From: Elmis aenea
Lineage: Eukaryota; Arthropoda; Insecta; Coleoptera; Elmidae
Length of the DNA stretch: 64,000 nucleotides
Assembly: GCA_947652605.1 (NCBI GenBank)
Contig: OX393579.1
Location: forward strand, 23,643,674 to 23,707,673
Direction of reading: 5' to 3'
Shown here: one piece after another, positions 10,919-22,762 of the stretch
Layout of the letters: the number at the start of each line of letters is the position of its first letter
Numbering within the stretch: the first letter of the stretch is position 1
The notes under the pieces: model-generated
What the model saw: only the letters and a program-made list of their open reading frames with translations
Database searches by the model: none
Told to the model about the DNA's origin: nothing
Translations under genes and position numbers: made by a program

Positions 10919-12840
10919 TTTAAGATGCATTCGAGGACGTATTAGAAATAATATAGACTACTTCAGTGAAAATAAATCGTCAGTTAAATTGACATTAAAA
11001 TTTCAAAATATATTTTTTTTAAAAACATGTTTTCTCAAAAGTAGTACCGCTATTTTCTAAATTTAACTTAGACATTTGGTTGAGTTTAAATACTACTCTG
11101 TTTAAAATGGCCTCTTCGAAATATCATTTTATTTTAAGAAACACAATTTGATTATTTACCACGATAATAAAAACTAGTTCTCAAATGATTTGTAACCTAT
11201 ATCTACTATTTAACAATAAGGTGGGTGTGTTGTTGTAAAACACGATCCATAAATAAGGTCATTTTTAAAATTTTAGTGTACCCAGCAGTATGTCCTATTT
11301 AACTAAAAGCTGCGTAATAAAGTATTAAAGTCTCTGACTTTTTTTCAATATAAATTATCTCACTAAGGTTTGCATTATAGGTAATAGCAACAAAACAATT
11401 CATTGCATTTACCGCAAGATATTTAAAATGTCTTTTATGACTGATTTAATATTCTAGAATTTATAAACCCTAGTTCTAAATAGAATTCATTTATTGAAAC
11501 TAATTTCTTTGTTATTTAATGAACAAAAATTGGCAATACACTATCAATAAATTTATTTAAATAGACGTAGTATATAACAACCTAAACTGTGTTGGAAAAG
11601 CAAAAGCTGCAAATTCTAATTAATGAACAAAGCAATTTTTTATGTAAATTAGTAACGGCAGGCTAATGCATCAGTAATATCTTAATCGCAGAACTCCTTA
11701 AGTAACCAATTAGCAAACGAAAATGTAGGTGCATACAAATTACATGACTTTTACTTAGCGCTTACTTGCATGCTCGCTGGATGTAATTTTATCAATTTCT
11801 TTTTATCAGGTGTTTATTAACATTTTTATGTGTGGTTCAAAAACTCCTTATTCCTTAAATAGAATTTAATGTTGATGCAGGTATTCGCAAATGACCGAGT
11901 GGGCGCGCAATAAAACGGTTTAATGTGGAATTTTCTTTGAAAATGTATTGTTGGTTGGTTATGGTAAGTACCGGGTCAGAGAGTTGGAAAATTAAATTTG
12001 TGATAAATTTAACTCGGGTAATTTACATTTATGTCTGAACAGCGCTAGTAAGTCGTCCGGATTTCATTATTTTGGCAACCGTAGTACTTGCAAGGACGAA
12101 GGACCTCGGGGATTTACATTTCCTTTGTTGAATTTATTAAGCTGTGCTTACATGTTACAAGACAAACAAACATCGTGCTGCTATCGTAACCAACAGTCGT
12201 TAGGTGGCCGTGACTTGGATTAGAGACTTTTATGTTAAATTTTTACTTACTTCTATGTATTGTAGGTACATGAAAAAAGTTCTTGTTTGGATAGACCAAT
12301 TCTAACAAAAAAAAAATCGTAATTTATTTGTGAAATGTTGTGTCTTTTGTTTAAAATAAAAATAATTAGTCAAAATTTCATAAATCTTTAAATTTTCAAA
12401 GTTATATATTTTAAACATAAGTGTAAAAGCTGATTGTAATTCAAGGTGCTTAATTTGAGACTAATTATTAGTAAAAACAAAATAAGCTTCCGCTATCTAC
12501 AACCGTTTTCACAAAATTGGAAAAATCTAAAAAAGTTACAGTTAGTTGAAGAAGAAATCAAAACATTTGCAAAGAAACATGTAGGCTTCAACTATACGAA
12601 AATGCAGAACTCTCCAGCTGCTAAACAACCAAAACCTATGTCGAAGACTGAAGAGAAACCAAGCCATTCGAACTTGCCTAGTGGTTTGTGTAAAAGCAGA
12701 GCATTGTGCAAGTGTTAGTGTATATGTTACGGTCAATTCGATTATTCAGGGCAGTTACCATAATGCTTGGTCATAATAAATAATGACCGATAAAATCAGG
12801 CAATTTAATAATTTTGTATTTGCCTACGACAATCTAGGAT
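10919..12840. other. No gene recognised
   Basis: AT-rich. A 90-codon frame at 12446-12718 (lysine-rich, ends ALCKC) is the longest; it matches no family I know, and its opposite strand is also open, which argues for chance. Confidence 0.4.
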
Positions 12841-12948
12841 AATTTATTACATTGCCCGGTCATTATAAATACTGCTATTATTTCTCTGGTCACTTTAATT
12901 AAAAAATAAATAGAAACTCTAGGATTTAATTTTTTTGTGTGTATATTG

Positions 12949-13308
12949 TGTCGTAGGCATAATGTGAAATCCGGCTTTTTACAAAACGCCTAGGCATTTT
13001 ATAAAAAGCCGGCAAAAGGAGCAAATTATGACTTTTCTTAAACCCATACATTTGTGTTCATAGAAAAAAAAGCTTTAACCAACCTTTAACCTGACCCTCA
13101 TTCATTTGGTCAGTAGTAGAGGGTTAGGTTAAAGATTTTTTTAAAATAAATAATAAAAATGAAGCTAATAGGTTTGTTTTTCTTAAAAACAATTAGGCCG
13201 GCATTTTATTATTTGCCTAGTCAAAACACGAGAGGCTCGTTTTGCAGGATTTTTATAAAATGCCTAGGCGTTTTATAAAATGCCGGTATTCACATTATGC
13301 CTACGACA
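12949..13308. mobile_element. 360-bp MITE with ~60-bp inverted ends
   Basis: Ends TGTCGTAGGCATAATGTGAA and the inverse partner are complementary over about 60 bases, including CCTAGGCATTTTATAAAA. The flanking duplication is not clear. The centre carries the short hairpin repeat at 13062-13150. Confidence 0.75.
13062..13150. repeat. Short hairpin repeat, copy 1
   Basis: AGCTTTAACCAACC, CTTTAACCTGACCCTC and the inverse GAGGGTTAGGTTAAAG form a hairpin around CATTTGGTCAG. A diverged copy lies at 16491-16580, so this is a dispersed repeat. Confidence 0.65.
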
Positions 13309-13546
13309 TATGTATTTGCAAGTACATACCTAATATGTTTGTTTTAGTTAGGCATACGTAGATTTTATACTTATTTTATCACCACCAGTTAGTTTCTTTA
13401 TTTGTTTGTTAGTTATTTAAAAATTTGTTTTAATATAATATCTTCTTATTTTTGTATGTAGAGAAATATGAATAAAAATTTTCTTAAATTGCCCACTCGA
13501 TTTCCAGCATTATTCATAATACCCGGGCAATGTAATATTTTCTATA

Positions 13547-14883
13547 TAATTTATTATTTTGTCACATCCCAATGGGCACTTTTTAAATTGGGTCTTACTT
13601 CTTAGTGTTCAAATACCTGGTGTTTTACACTGCAGAGTTTAAACTACAGAAAAGGCAGAAAGAGTCTCAGCATGACAAAATAGGGTTTTTGAACCATAGG
13701 AAATTATTCTTTGTACAACAAAATAGTGATGGCTTTTATTTAATCTATCGATAACAGTTAATACAACATATGCCATTGCAAAAAAGTCTGTTTTAAATAA
13801 ATCACAATGTAATATTGTGCATTCTATGCTCGTGTGTTATTAACACATTTTTGTCGTACCAAGATCCTTTTCTATCCTTACGTTTTCTATACGTCTACTG
13901 AATGCCACCAAAAATTATTTATAAGTAATATTAATGCGCCTTTTATTCTTATAACGCAATTAAGGTACGACCATCGTTATAATAGATAAAACCAAATTAG
14001 GCCAGCACTGACCCATTAGCTTAAGCCGAAGCGTTGTACTTCAATCGAGAACTATACGAATTCGCTGTGCTCTAGTTTAGTATAGAGTGTATTTCTGTTG
14101 GTAAAAATATCGTTAATTTGAGCTAGTAAAATTGCGGTAAGTAACCGTAACATTTGACCTGTGGAGAGCGCGAACCATAATTTTCCATCGCACTAAAAAA
14201 GCTATTGTTTTCGGCCTTACCCTTAAAACAGGTCACAAAGCAACGGTCACACGATCGAATAGGAAAACGCGCACTCCTTCAAAGCAAACCGAACGTAGCA
14301 ATTTTTACCGTTACGTGCCACCAATGCTAAACTTACCCCAAGACTTCTATGTCTCCACTGACAAAAGCCCAGCAGCTTTCAATATAAATTTTTGCAGAAC
14401 TTGACGTCTGTTCCGCTTTATTGCCGTTCACCAAAACGTCGAAATCATATAAATTATATATTCATTATTATATACATGCTTTTGATGTGGAGCTATAAAT
14501 GTGTAACAAGAAAGTTGTTGAGAAATATATAACACATAAATTGGCCTCTAATCTACGTATATCAGAAGAGAAATATAATTTGACGATCAATATGTCTTAG
14601 TTAATAAAGAGATATTGAATAAATTTGCCGAAAGTTAGGTGTAACTTAAAATTTAGGACTTTCAATTTTCAATTTTAAACTATGTTATGTTTTAAGTTTT
14701 CTTACGTGCGGTGTCAATATTTGTATAGGTACTGTCTTTTAAAGAATTAAAAGCTCTATTAGAATTAAGAAAAAAATATGGAGATTACTCAAAAAAAAAA
14801 AGTTACGTTCAAGAATTCAGTTATTAAAAAATCAGCATTCTTAAAAAAAAAAACGAGGTGTCCGAGGATTAAAAAAATATATA
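13547..14883. other. No gene recognised; less AT-rich patch at 14150-14440
   Basis: No coding homology. The segment 14150-14440 has more even base composition and no sign of repeats, so it may be ordinary host unique sequence. Confidence 0.35.
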
Positions 14884-15230
14884 CAGAGTGATTGAAATTC
14901 GAGTTTAAGCATGGGTATCTCGCTTATTATAATAGCTTGACTGTAGGTTTAAATTTGACGAAGTTGCTAAATTTGGTGTTCATTAATAATCCGAAGAGAA
15001 ATGGGAATTATCTCAAACGGTATCCTAGAAAATTAGGAAAAACCGAACAATGCAATTTTTGAAATTGTCTATAACTCCTTTGGAGTATAAAATAGTTCAA
15101 ATGTTTAAAAACATTGCCCAAGCAACTGTTTAAGCTGAATCGGATGGTGATCACAAATTTTCTAGATCGATTCGTTTTTGTTTTATGTCAACCAACTTTA
15201 TTTTTTCTTATGGGTGCAATGTATCGTAGA
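14884..15230 (+). mobile_element. Single arm of the 21751-22670 palindromic family
   Basis: From CAGAGTGATTGAAATTCGAG onward the sequence follows the left arm of the element at 21751 for about 340 bases (shared GGTTTAAATTTG, CTCATTAATAATCC-like and CGATTCGTTTTTGTTTTA segments), then homology stops near the position where that element's loop begins. No inverse arm follows, so this is a half element. Confidence 0.75.
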
Positions 15231-17476
15231 TAATGTTCAGGATGTGTCGTTGACTTATATGTATTACTTATATAAAAACTGTAGGGCGAATTACAAAAAA
15301 AATCTGACCTTTCTTGCATGAATCTATTTTTTTATATACGTATTGTACGGATATTGAAACCATATTAAACCATGTAAGATATCCATTTGCATTTAGTGAA
15401 TATGAAAGTAAAGTTTTGCTAAGTATTCAATTGCTAAGTTTTATAAAAATCAGTTGTAGCAGCTAATTGATTTAGCGCGCACTAGATTCTACTAATGTAC
15501 TAAACTTAAATAGCTACTCATAAAAATGGGGGAACGTGGAATAAAATAGCATATTGTAAAATGTATGTTTAGCCACTCAACTGAAAAATAAAACAAAAAC
15601 TATGTAGTAGGAAATTGTTTACAAACCAAAAATTTTTGTGTATCATATATGTATTTAGTGTGTTTCTGTTTTTGACGTAAAATCTTAAAAAATGTCACTA
15701 TTTTATCTAAAACTTTTTTTTATTGGTATTAAGTATTTCACAGTTATATAGTTGTACTTGCAGCTGGTGTAAAATTAAAAACAAGATGTATACGTCGTAC
15801 TTCGAGTAAAGTGTCAGGTAATCAGCGTTTTATATAGCCATTGTGCACTTTTATAGTATAGTGTGATGGTAGTGGAAATACTCTGAAGATAGCTCCAGCC
15901 ACTTCGCAAAAGCAATTGCAAATAATCACTAAAGGAAAATGGTGCATTTGCTGGTGTTTATTGCAATGCATTGACGTAATTATTCTATATATTTCTTTAA
16001 ATTACTGTAATGTGAAATGTGATCTTTCATCTTTTACATGTATGGAGAAAAAATTGAGAGGTTTTCGGTGAAGAGGGTACTTAAAAAATTCCAGTTAATA
16101 TAGGAAAAATACGTTTATGCTGCTGATTATAATTATTTCTAGATTTTTTGGACGTTTATTGTTTTGAAAAATGAAGCAGGATGTTATCAAAAAAACCAAT
16201 TTATTTTTAAAAACTTTTTCATGTATTTGGTAGGTATTTTTATTAAATGATAGTAAATACATAAAATAAATAATCAATGTATATGGATATTTTGTTCAGT
16301 ACAAATAATTAGGTGTCACTATTAAATCGCATATTGTCGGTACATTTTTATTTTGTATTTGGTTGGTATTTTTTTTGTGAATACAATTTAAATTTGTAAC
16401 CATAGTATAAATAAAGTTAAAACTTGGTTACCGTTTTTTTTTAAAATAAACATCGAAATTTACCTTATGGTTATGTTTAGTCACATAAAAAATGCCTTAA
16501 CTTATCTTTAACTTGACCCTCATTTATTTGGTCAGTAATAAAGTCAGGTTAAAGATTAGTTAAAGCTTTTTTTTAAAACGAATAATTAACATTTGTTTTA
16601 AATTTAAAAAAATTGAACCATCTATTTTACGTAGGTGACATTTTACTGTAAATACTAAACATTTATTTAAAATACTTTTAAAAAATGTTTAAAATGCTGA
16701 CCCAATAAAAAGCAGTGTTTTCAAAAACGAATGTCTTTGGTACGAAACAGATTTATGTCGAAGGCTAGTTTCGTTTTTATTGTACAAAGTTTGTTAGTTT
16801 TTGTTTAAATATTTGTTAATTGTTGTGTAAGTGCAAATATTTTAGAAATGTCGGATTTTAAAGTTATGGATTAACATTTATAACAAACAGTAAACAGTGG
16901 TTGTTTTGGTAAGAGGTAAGAGTTAATATCGATTTAAAATTTTAAAAATGTTTAACCCAACAACCTTGAAAAATTGTCCGCTCAGTGAATTAATAATCAA
17001 GTACAAATTTGAACTTTCGATATATTTGAGCGAGGCGAATTTGTCCCAAAACCAATCATAGTTCCACAGGATTTTTTTTTCCTCAAAATTTAGATAGAAA
17101 CTCGACTCATTTCCGTCTGCACCGGAAACACTATACGTATGTCGCTAAAATTGCTTCCGTTTGCTCTAAAAGCGAAGTAAAATACGAAATACTGTGAAAT
17201 ATTGTAAAATCTAAGAAAACCCTGAAAAAGTAAAAGTTTCATAGTTGTTAAAAATAAGTTATAAAAATAAAACTAAACCGTATTTGTTCTTTTAAATATT
17301 TAGTAGCAATTTAGCGTACATTATCGCTTGTACAATGGGTGATAATATGATTATTGTACTTTTTTATGGGTGTCGTTGTCAGCTAAGCTTTTATAGCGTG
17401 CATCATGAAATGAGAATGTGTGAGGTCAAATCTGACATTGTAATGATAAGTGCGTACCATGTATTTTTTATCGCAG
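15231..17476. other. No gene recognised; second copy of the short hairpin repeat
   Basis: AT-rich DNA. At 16491-16580 lies a diverged copy of the hairpin at 13062-13150 (CTTTAACTTGACCCTCATTT...GTCAGGTTAAAG). Nothing else was recognised. Confidence 0.5.
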
Positions 17477-17564
17477 CTCACTTTAGTAATTCAAGCGAGA
17501 AACCTTCCCCAAATATTAGGATATACACGTCCACGGTTAATGGCGTTCTTGAAGGAATTCTGCG
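17477..17564 (+). other. Weak candidate exon
   Basis: An acceptor-like TTTTTTATCGCAG precedes an 88-base open stretch (LTLVIQARNLPQILGYTRPR...) followed by a weak donor GTAAAA. A second phase is also open. No family recognised; chance is likely. Confidence 0.15.
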
Positions 17565-18485
17565 GTAAAATATTTATCCGTTATTATGTAAGTCTTCTGA
17601 GAAAAAAGATCTGCTGCAAAACCGAGAAATGTTTTGTTGCTTCAAGTAAATCTCTGTTTTTAAGGGCACCTTTTTTATTTTGTAAGTTAATGATATTATC
17701 AGAGAGAAGTAGGCGTGTTTTTATATGTTTCATTCACTGTTTGTCCCTCCGTTTTAAAAATTAATTTGTTTTGTTTGAAAATTCTACGAAAAGATTGCGA
17801 TGATAGTCAAGTTATTAGTTTAAAAACTATTGGTATTCGGTTAATAGTTATTTGTGATTTTCTGAATCAGGAGTGTTGAATTTTTACTAATGGCCAAGCA
17901 ACTTTTTTGATACTAATAGCCACCCCATAGACTTTTTTTTTTAATCGAACTGAATTAAAAATAGTTTGAAGAATAAAGTTACAAAACAATTAGTAGTAAA
18001 TGTTTTCAATAATAATGCAACATTTGACATTGTTTGGTTCTGGCAATGTTATTTAGTTCAGTGTGTATCAAGGTACAAACAATCGCAAACATTGATTCAA
18101 ACGTTTATTATGTATTTTGTTTCTCAGATTTGATTAGACCTACTTTAGCATAAGCTTGATGTATAAATTATAAAATATCCTATGAACGTGCAATTTCACT
18201 TGATATTGAAATTTATTTGCAACGGATTATTTGCAAACAAAAGTAAGTGCAGTTTTATTAAAGCGTATAAGCCTGTTTCTCAATTTTATCACCAAATTGT
18301 TTTAAACTTTTTCAAAAAAATTGGCATGGTTGGAAACTGTTTTTATTGACGATCGTTTAAATTTGATTTTTATTTTAAAAATGCCGTTTAAAAGCTAATA
18401 TTGAACTTGTATCTAATAACTTTTTATTTTACGTTTTAATTCTAGATTTAAGCTGTTCAACAGGTCTTCAATAATACTGTAAGTC
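17565..18485. other. No feature recognised
   Basis: AT-rich DNA without coding or repeat signals that I can identify. Confidence 0.4.
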
Positions 18486-18498
18486 AAAGGTAACTCTA

Positions 18499-20326
18499 AT
18501 ACAATCTTGGTTTCCGGGTTTGGAACAGCGTCTTCTATATTTAGAAGTAGTTGACGTTTCGACCATTGTGTCTTGGTCTTTTTCAAAACGACTAATTTGT
18601 GAGGGAAGTTGCTGGGTTTATATATCCAGCTTGTGGAGGCGTGGCGTTCCGCTTGATGGATTTGTTCTGCCTCCGTGATTTTGTGATGACTGGTTTCCAG
18701 ATGTTTGGGAGTTGTATGCCTGTGTCTCTGTTGTAGTTGTTTGGGTTCTTGATGATTTCCAATGATTCTCGATATAATCTTGGCCAGAAATGGTTTGCGC
18801 GGGCCAGTAGTTTTGTTTCTCTGAAGAGGATGTTGTGTCCTGTACCCTGGGCGTGTTCTGCTACCGCTGATTTATCGACTTGTTTTCTTGTTGTTTGTCC
18901 TTCACGTTCTTTGAGACGCGTTTGTATACTCCTGCCAGTTTGTCCTATGTATACTTTTCCACAGGAGCAAGGTATGCTATATATTCCCGCGTGGTGTAGT
19001 CCTGTGTCGTGTGTTCTTCTTAATTTATTCGAGAGCTTCAAAGGAGCGTTGAAAACGGTTTTGATTTTATGTTTTTGTAGAAACTTTGATATTTTGTTAG
19101 TCACTCCGCTGATGTAGGGCAAGTAAGTCGTAGCGATGTATTCTTTCTTTTCTTTTCCTTCTTTTGGCGTGGCATGTTTTTGTATGGTACGAAGTATTTG
19201 TTTACGCTGGTAACCGTTTTCTTGCAGGGCTCTCGTGACCATGTTCAGTTCTTCTTTGATATTTTCTGGTGTGCATATCTCTTTAGCCCTATGTATTAAT
19301 GTGTTGATCACCGATTGTTTTTGGGCCGGGTGGTGATGTGATGCAGCATTTAGATATCGGTTGGTATGGGTCGGTTTACGGTAAACGCTGTGGCTAAGTG
19401 TTCCGTTTGCTTCTCTTTTGACCAGTATGTCCAGAAAAGGTAACGCGCCATTCTTCTCTTCCTCCATCGTAAATTTTATGTTCTTGTGTAGGTTGTTCAG
19501 GTGTGTTAGAAAATCTTGAAGTGGTTCTTTTCCATGTTCCCAGATGACGAAGGTGTCGTCTACGTATCGGAACCAGTGTTTCGGTTTCAATTTGCTGGAG
19601 AGTAGGGCTTGTTCTTCGAAGGCTTCCATGTACAAGTTGGCGAGTGCCGGTGATAATGGTGAACCCATGGCTGCTCCCGTTGTTTGTTCATAGATGCCTC
19701 CATTGAAGGTGAAGTAGGTAGATTGTGCGCACAGCTTTATTAAGTCGGCTAGGTTACCATCGAGGTCGTTAGCAACCAGTCGTTCCCTTGCCAATTCCAC
19801 TGCTTCCTCAACCGGTATATTGGTAAATAATGACGTCACATCGAAGCTAATCATGATGTCGTTGTCGTTTATATTTAGCTGTTCTAGTTTCTGGATGAAG
19901 TGTGCTGAGTTTCGGATATGGTGATCCGATTGTCCAATGAAATTCTTCAGTGTTCTGGCGAGGTATCTTGCTAGAGGATGGGTAGCTGATCCAATGGCGC
20001 TCACTATTGGTCTTAGCGGTACGTCTTGTTTGTGTATTTTCGGTAGACAATACAGTTTTGGGGTTCTGGATTCTGTCGGTATTAGGCTCTTGTGGTCTTC
20101 TGTTGGAATTGATGAGGTTTTCACTGCTGTCCTAATATGTCGTTCTATGTTCTTGGTAGGGTCCTTCTTCAGTACTCGGTACGTCGATTCCTGCAGCATG
20201 TCGAGAACTTTGCTGTTGTATTCCGCGCTGTCGAAACGTCAACTACTTCTAAATATAGAAGACGCGGTTCCAAACCCGGAAACCAAGATTGTATTATGGA
20301 TAACGGCCGCGAAAGCCTCAAGAATA
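18499..20326 (-). mobile_element. Penelope-like retroelement, 5'-truncated with inverted end
   Basis: The unit contains the RT/GIY-YIG frame at 18592-20199. A 66-base segment at 18497-18562 (AATACAATCTTGGTTTCCGG...) recurs in inverse at 20231-20296, so the 3' tail sequence is also present, inverted, in front of the truncated 5' end. Inverted or complex terminal repeats are a known habit of Penelope-like elements. The 13 bases AAAGGTAACTCTA at 18486-18498 and AAAGGTAACCCTA at 20327-20339 are direct repeats (12 of 13), a plausible target duplication. Each inverted copy also contains a small hairpin, CTTCTA-AATA-TAGAAG. Confidence 0.88.
18592..20199 (-). CDS. Penelope-like reverse transcriptase with GIY-YIG endonuclease
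   Basis: A 535-codon uninterrupted frame. The RT part includes PLRPIVSAIGSATHPLARYL (about residues 61-80), MISFDVTSLFTNIP (motif A aspartate), GAAMGSPLSPALANLYMEAF and the catalytic RYVDDTFVIW. The C-terminal part is a GIY-YIG nuclease: AGIYSIPCSCGKVYIGQTGR, the arginine in SIQTRLKER, a paired-Cys knuckle (CSC), EH...H and a late RESLEI glutamate. This RT plus GIY-YIG order is diagnostic of Penelope-like elements. The open frame continues upstream of the first Met (AEYNSKVLD) to the inverted terminal segment, so the start is a truncation product: the N-terminal part of the family's usual longer protein is missing. The lack of stops suggests a young copy. Confidence 0.92.
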   Translation of the reverse strand: MLQESTYRVLKKDPTKNIERHIRTAVKTSSIPTEDHKSLIPTESRTPKLYCLPKIHKQDVPLRPIVSAIGSATHPLARYLARTLKNFIGQSDHHIRNSAHFIQKLEQLNINDNDIMISFDVTSLFTNIPVEEAVELARERLVANDLDGNLADLIKLCAQSTYFTFNGGIYEQTTGAAMGSPLSPALANLYMEAFEEQALLSSKLKPKHWFRYVDDTFVIWEHGKEPLQDFLTHLNNLHKNIKFTMEEEKNGALPFLDILVKREANGTLSHSVYRKPTHTNRYLNAASHHHPAQKQSVINTLIHRAKEICTPENIKEELNMVTRALQENGYQRKQILRTIQKHATPKEGKEKKEYIATTYLPYISGVTNKISKFLQKHKIKTVFNAPLKLSNKLRRTHDTGLHHAGIYSIPCSCGKVYIGQTGRSIQTRLKEREGQTTRKQVDKSAVAEHAQGTGHNILFRETKLLARANHFWPRLYRESLEIIKNPNNYNRDTGIQLPNIWKPVITKSRRQNKSIKRNATPPQAGYINPATSLTN

Positions 20327-20339
20327 AAAGGTAACCCTA

Positions 20340-21331
20340 TTGTGTATTTCGATTTACTGCATCGTTATTTGTTAGTAATAGTCCTAGGGCCAAAGAAATA
20401 TTAATTCCTTTTAAAAAGTAGTAAGGTAGGAGTATAATCAAACACCAAGAAATGATCATTTAATTGGGTAGGAATACAAGTAAACAAAACATACACAGAA
20501 CAGTTGAAACCATAAACTTGCTGAAGCTGTTCGTGCGGGGTATGATAGGTGTCGCTGATCTTTACTTATCTGTAAAATTTAAAATATTTACCCGTCCTTT
20601 TGGTACCTATCATAGCGGCATCTTAGGCACAATCTGACGACTGCTTTAGTGATTATAAATAATTAGGACTTAAATATCTATCAAAGTTCAAAACATAACT
20701 TAATATAGCGTTTTAATATCCATAGAAAACTGTTAGTGCAGTAGTAAGGATAAATTTGTCTGAAAATATAGTTTTGGATGCCACATAACTTAATATTAAG
20801 CAAATATAGGTGTTACGAGGTACTGTGACAGTAAGTAATATTTACATAGGTACAGTAAGTGCTCTGAAAATTGATATTTTACCACGTATCGATAGGTAAT
20901 GATTTTTATGTACATTTTTGACAGATTCAACCACAAAACATGCTTACAAGATTAATCTACCTTGATACTTCATAAGTGTATGGGTAAATATAATAATTTG
21001 TATTTAATTAAGTCGGGGTCTATTAAAACATATTTATTTTATTAGTACCATATTATTCAGAAAGCGCTTTACTTTTATATCACCAATAATAGGTTTGTTC
21101 CAGCAGACCAAAATTTACTAGTTCGTGGACTAATACATACATGAATTGGTTTATTCATATGCGTCAACTATGAACTAATAAATGTATTAGTCGCTGCTGG
21201 AACGCTTTAACGACACGCCTAAATGTAAATGATATTTGTACGTATTGGGTTCATAGAAATTTGCGCACCGCAAGCGTCTACATCTTAAGAAACCAGTACT
21301 ACATAGGGTTGGAAGGGCGATACATAACTAA
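20340..21331. other. No gene; possible tiny MITE at 21098-21206
   Basis: Within this stretch, GTTCCAGCAG at about 21099 is matched by CTGCTGGAAC at about 21195, with ACTAATACAT-type sequence repeated in inverse inside, suggesting a ~110-bp element. The same CTGCTGGAACG motif recurs near 23236. Otherwise nothing recognised. Confidence 0.4.
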
Positions 21332-21557
21332 TGCCCGGTTTCTCCGACACATCTTAAGATCTAGCTGAATCTTAAGTTCGCCTTAACGGTATAAAGTGTT
21401 GCACCAAGCAATTTTAAGAACATATTCGACTTGAGCTGAGCTCACATCTTGAGTCGCTGTTTACTAGAACTTGAGCTGGAGTACATAACCTAAAAGTATC
21501 TTGTATTTGCTTTGTTTGTAGTTAAGTGTTTGTTTAAATTGTGGTTTAAGTTTAAAT

Positions 21558-21748
21558 ATGGACATTGACTTTATAAATATGATAGATGATGCAGATAATG
21601 ACTTGTACGACCCTGTAATTCCTCGAAGGCGATTTGTTCGCGCAAATCCATTTACGGATTTCGAATACGATCGTTTTTTTATGCGTTTTCGCCTCACAAA
21701 AGAGACAGTTATTGTGATCTTAGATCAAATTGAGCCTCAATTGGAGTA
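21558..21748 (+). pseudogene. Harbinger transposase, N-terminal fragment
   Basis: The frame starts MDIDFINMIDDADNDLYDPV and reaches YDRFFMRFRLTKETVIVILD. The F-x-x-R-F-R-L-(S/T)-K-x-T-V pattern is the conserved N-terminal region of PIF/Harbinger (HARBI1-type) transposases. After about 63 codons it runs into the nested palindromic element. The catalytic DDE region is missing, so it cannot make a nuclease. Confidence 0.78.
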
Positions 21749-21750
21749 TA

Positions 21751-22670
21751 CAGGGTGTTTGAAATTCGAGTTTAAGCATGGTGATCTCGCGTATTATAAT
21801 AGCTAGAGTATAGGTTTAAATTTGGCAAAGTTGCTAAATTTGGTGCTCATTAATAATCCAAAGAGAAATTGGAAATATCTCAAACAGTATCCGAGAAAAT
21901 TAGGAAAAACTGGAAAATACCATTTTTAAAAATCGTTTATAACTCTTGGAGTTTGAAATATTTTAAATGTGTAAAAAAGTTGCCCAAGCAACTTTTTAAG
22001 CCGAATCGGATGGTGGTCACAAATTTTTCCTAGGTCGATTCGTTTTTGTTTTAGACAACCAACTTTGTTTTTTGTGATGGGCAGCATATCGCGTTTTTCT
22101 TCGTTATTAAAGTTCATTTTTAGGACTAACAGGCCTTTAAAACTTTTAGATTCTTGATCGGTTGTCATGGAAACAACAAAAACTACAATGACCGGCCAAC
22201 CTGATTTATAATGGTTATTGTTTAAAACGTATTTTTTGAAATTTGACAATAAAAGAAAAAGTAAAATACCATATGTGATACATCAATGGATTTAGAAAAA
22301 TAAATGCTATTTGATAATGTAAATAGCAAAACTTGCGCCCATAAGCAAAAACAAAGTTGGTTGTCATAAAATAAAAACGAATCGATCTAAGAAAAATTTG
22401 TGACTACCATCCGATTCGGCTTAAAAAGTTGCTTCGGCAATGTTTTTACACATTTCAAATATTTCATACTCCAAAGGAGTTATAGACGATTTTCAAAAAT
22501 CGTATTTTCTAGTTTTTCCTAATTTTCTCGGACCCCGTTTGAGATATTTCCAATTTCTTTTTGGATTATTAATGAGCACCAAATTTAGCAACTTTGCCAA
22601 ATTTAAACCTATACTCTAGCTATTATAATAAGCGAGAACCCCATGCTTAACTCGAATTTCAAACACCCTG
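21751..22670. mobile_element. 920-bp palindromic CAGGGTG element
   Basis: Arms of about 335 bp (21751-22085 and 22336-22670) are inverse copies at roughly 90% identity, around a loop of about 250 bases. Ends are CAGGGTGTTTGAAATTCGAG and inverse, with TA on both sides, the Tc1/mariner target. No transposase frame is evident in the loop. A half copy is at 14884. Confidence 0.88.
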
Positions 22671-22674
22671 TATA

Positions 22675-22762
22675 CATAATCTATTTATTTTATTTTCTTC
22701 CACCAAGCTAACTAATAATTGTTTTTCCTCCAAGGTATAATTTATTCTTTTTTTTCCGCCAT
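22675..22762 (-). pseudogene. Harbinger Myb/SANT-like accessory protein, N-terminal fragment
   Basis: From an ATG at 22762 (minus strand) the sequence reads MAEKK, and after a one-base slip in an eight-A run it reads INYTLEEKQLLVSLVEENK. The T-x-E-E-K-x-L-L-x-x-L-V pattern is that of the Myb/SANT-like DNA-binding partner encoded by many Harbinger elements. It is truncated by the nested insertion. The slip in the A run removes the frame. Confidence 0.6.

Larger units (their letters stand above)
12841..13546. mobile_element. Inverted-repeat element hosting a second one
   Basis: The stretch 12841-12873 (TTATTACATTGCCCGGTCAT) recurs in inverse at 13507-13546 with roughly 80% identity. Between them lies the element 12949-13308. 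A GCCTACGACA motif matching the end of the nested element also occurs alone at 12822-12831. No coding capacity was seen. Confidence 0.5.

Noticed and set aside
12446..12736. Overlapping frames of 90 (plus) and 64 (minus) codons
   Set aside because: Both strands open in a low-complexity lysine-rich stretch; no motif, splice support or homologue recognised.
19937..20404. 155-codon plus-strand frame
   Set aside because: Antisense to the Penelope-like RT, extended by the inverted terminal segment.
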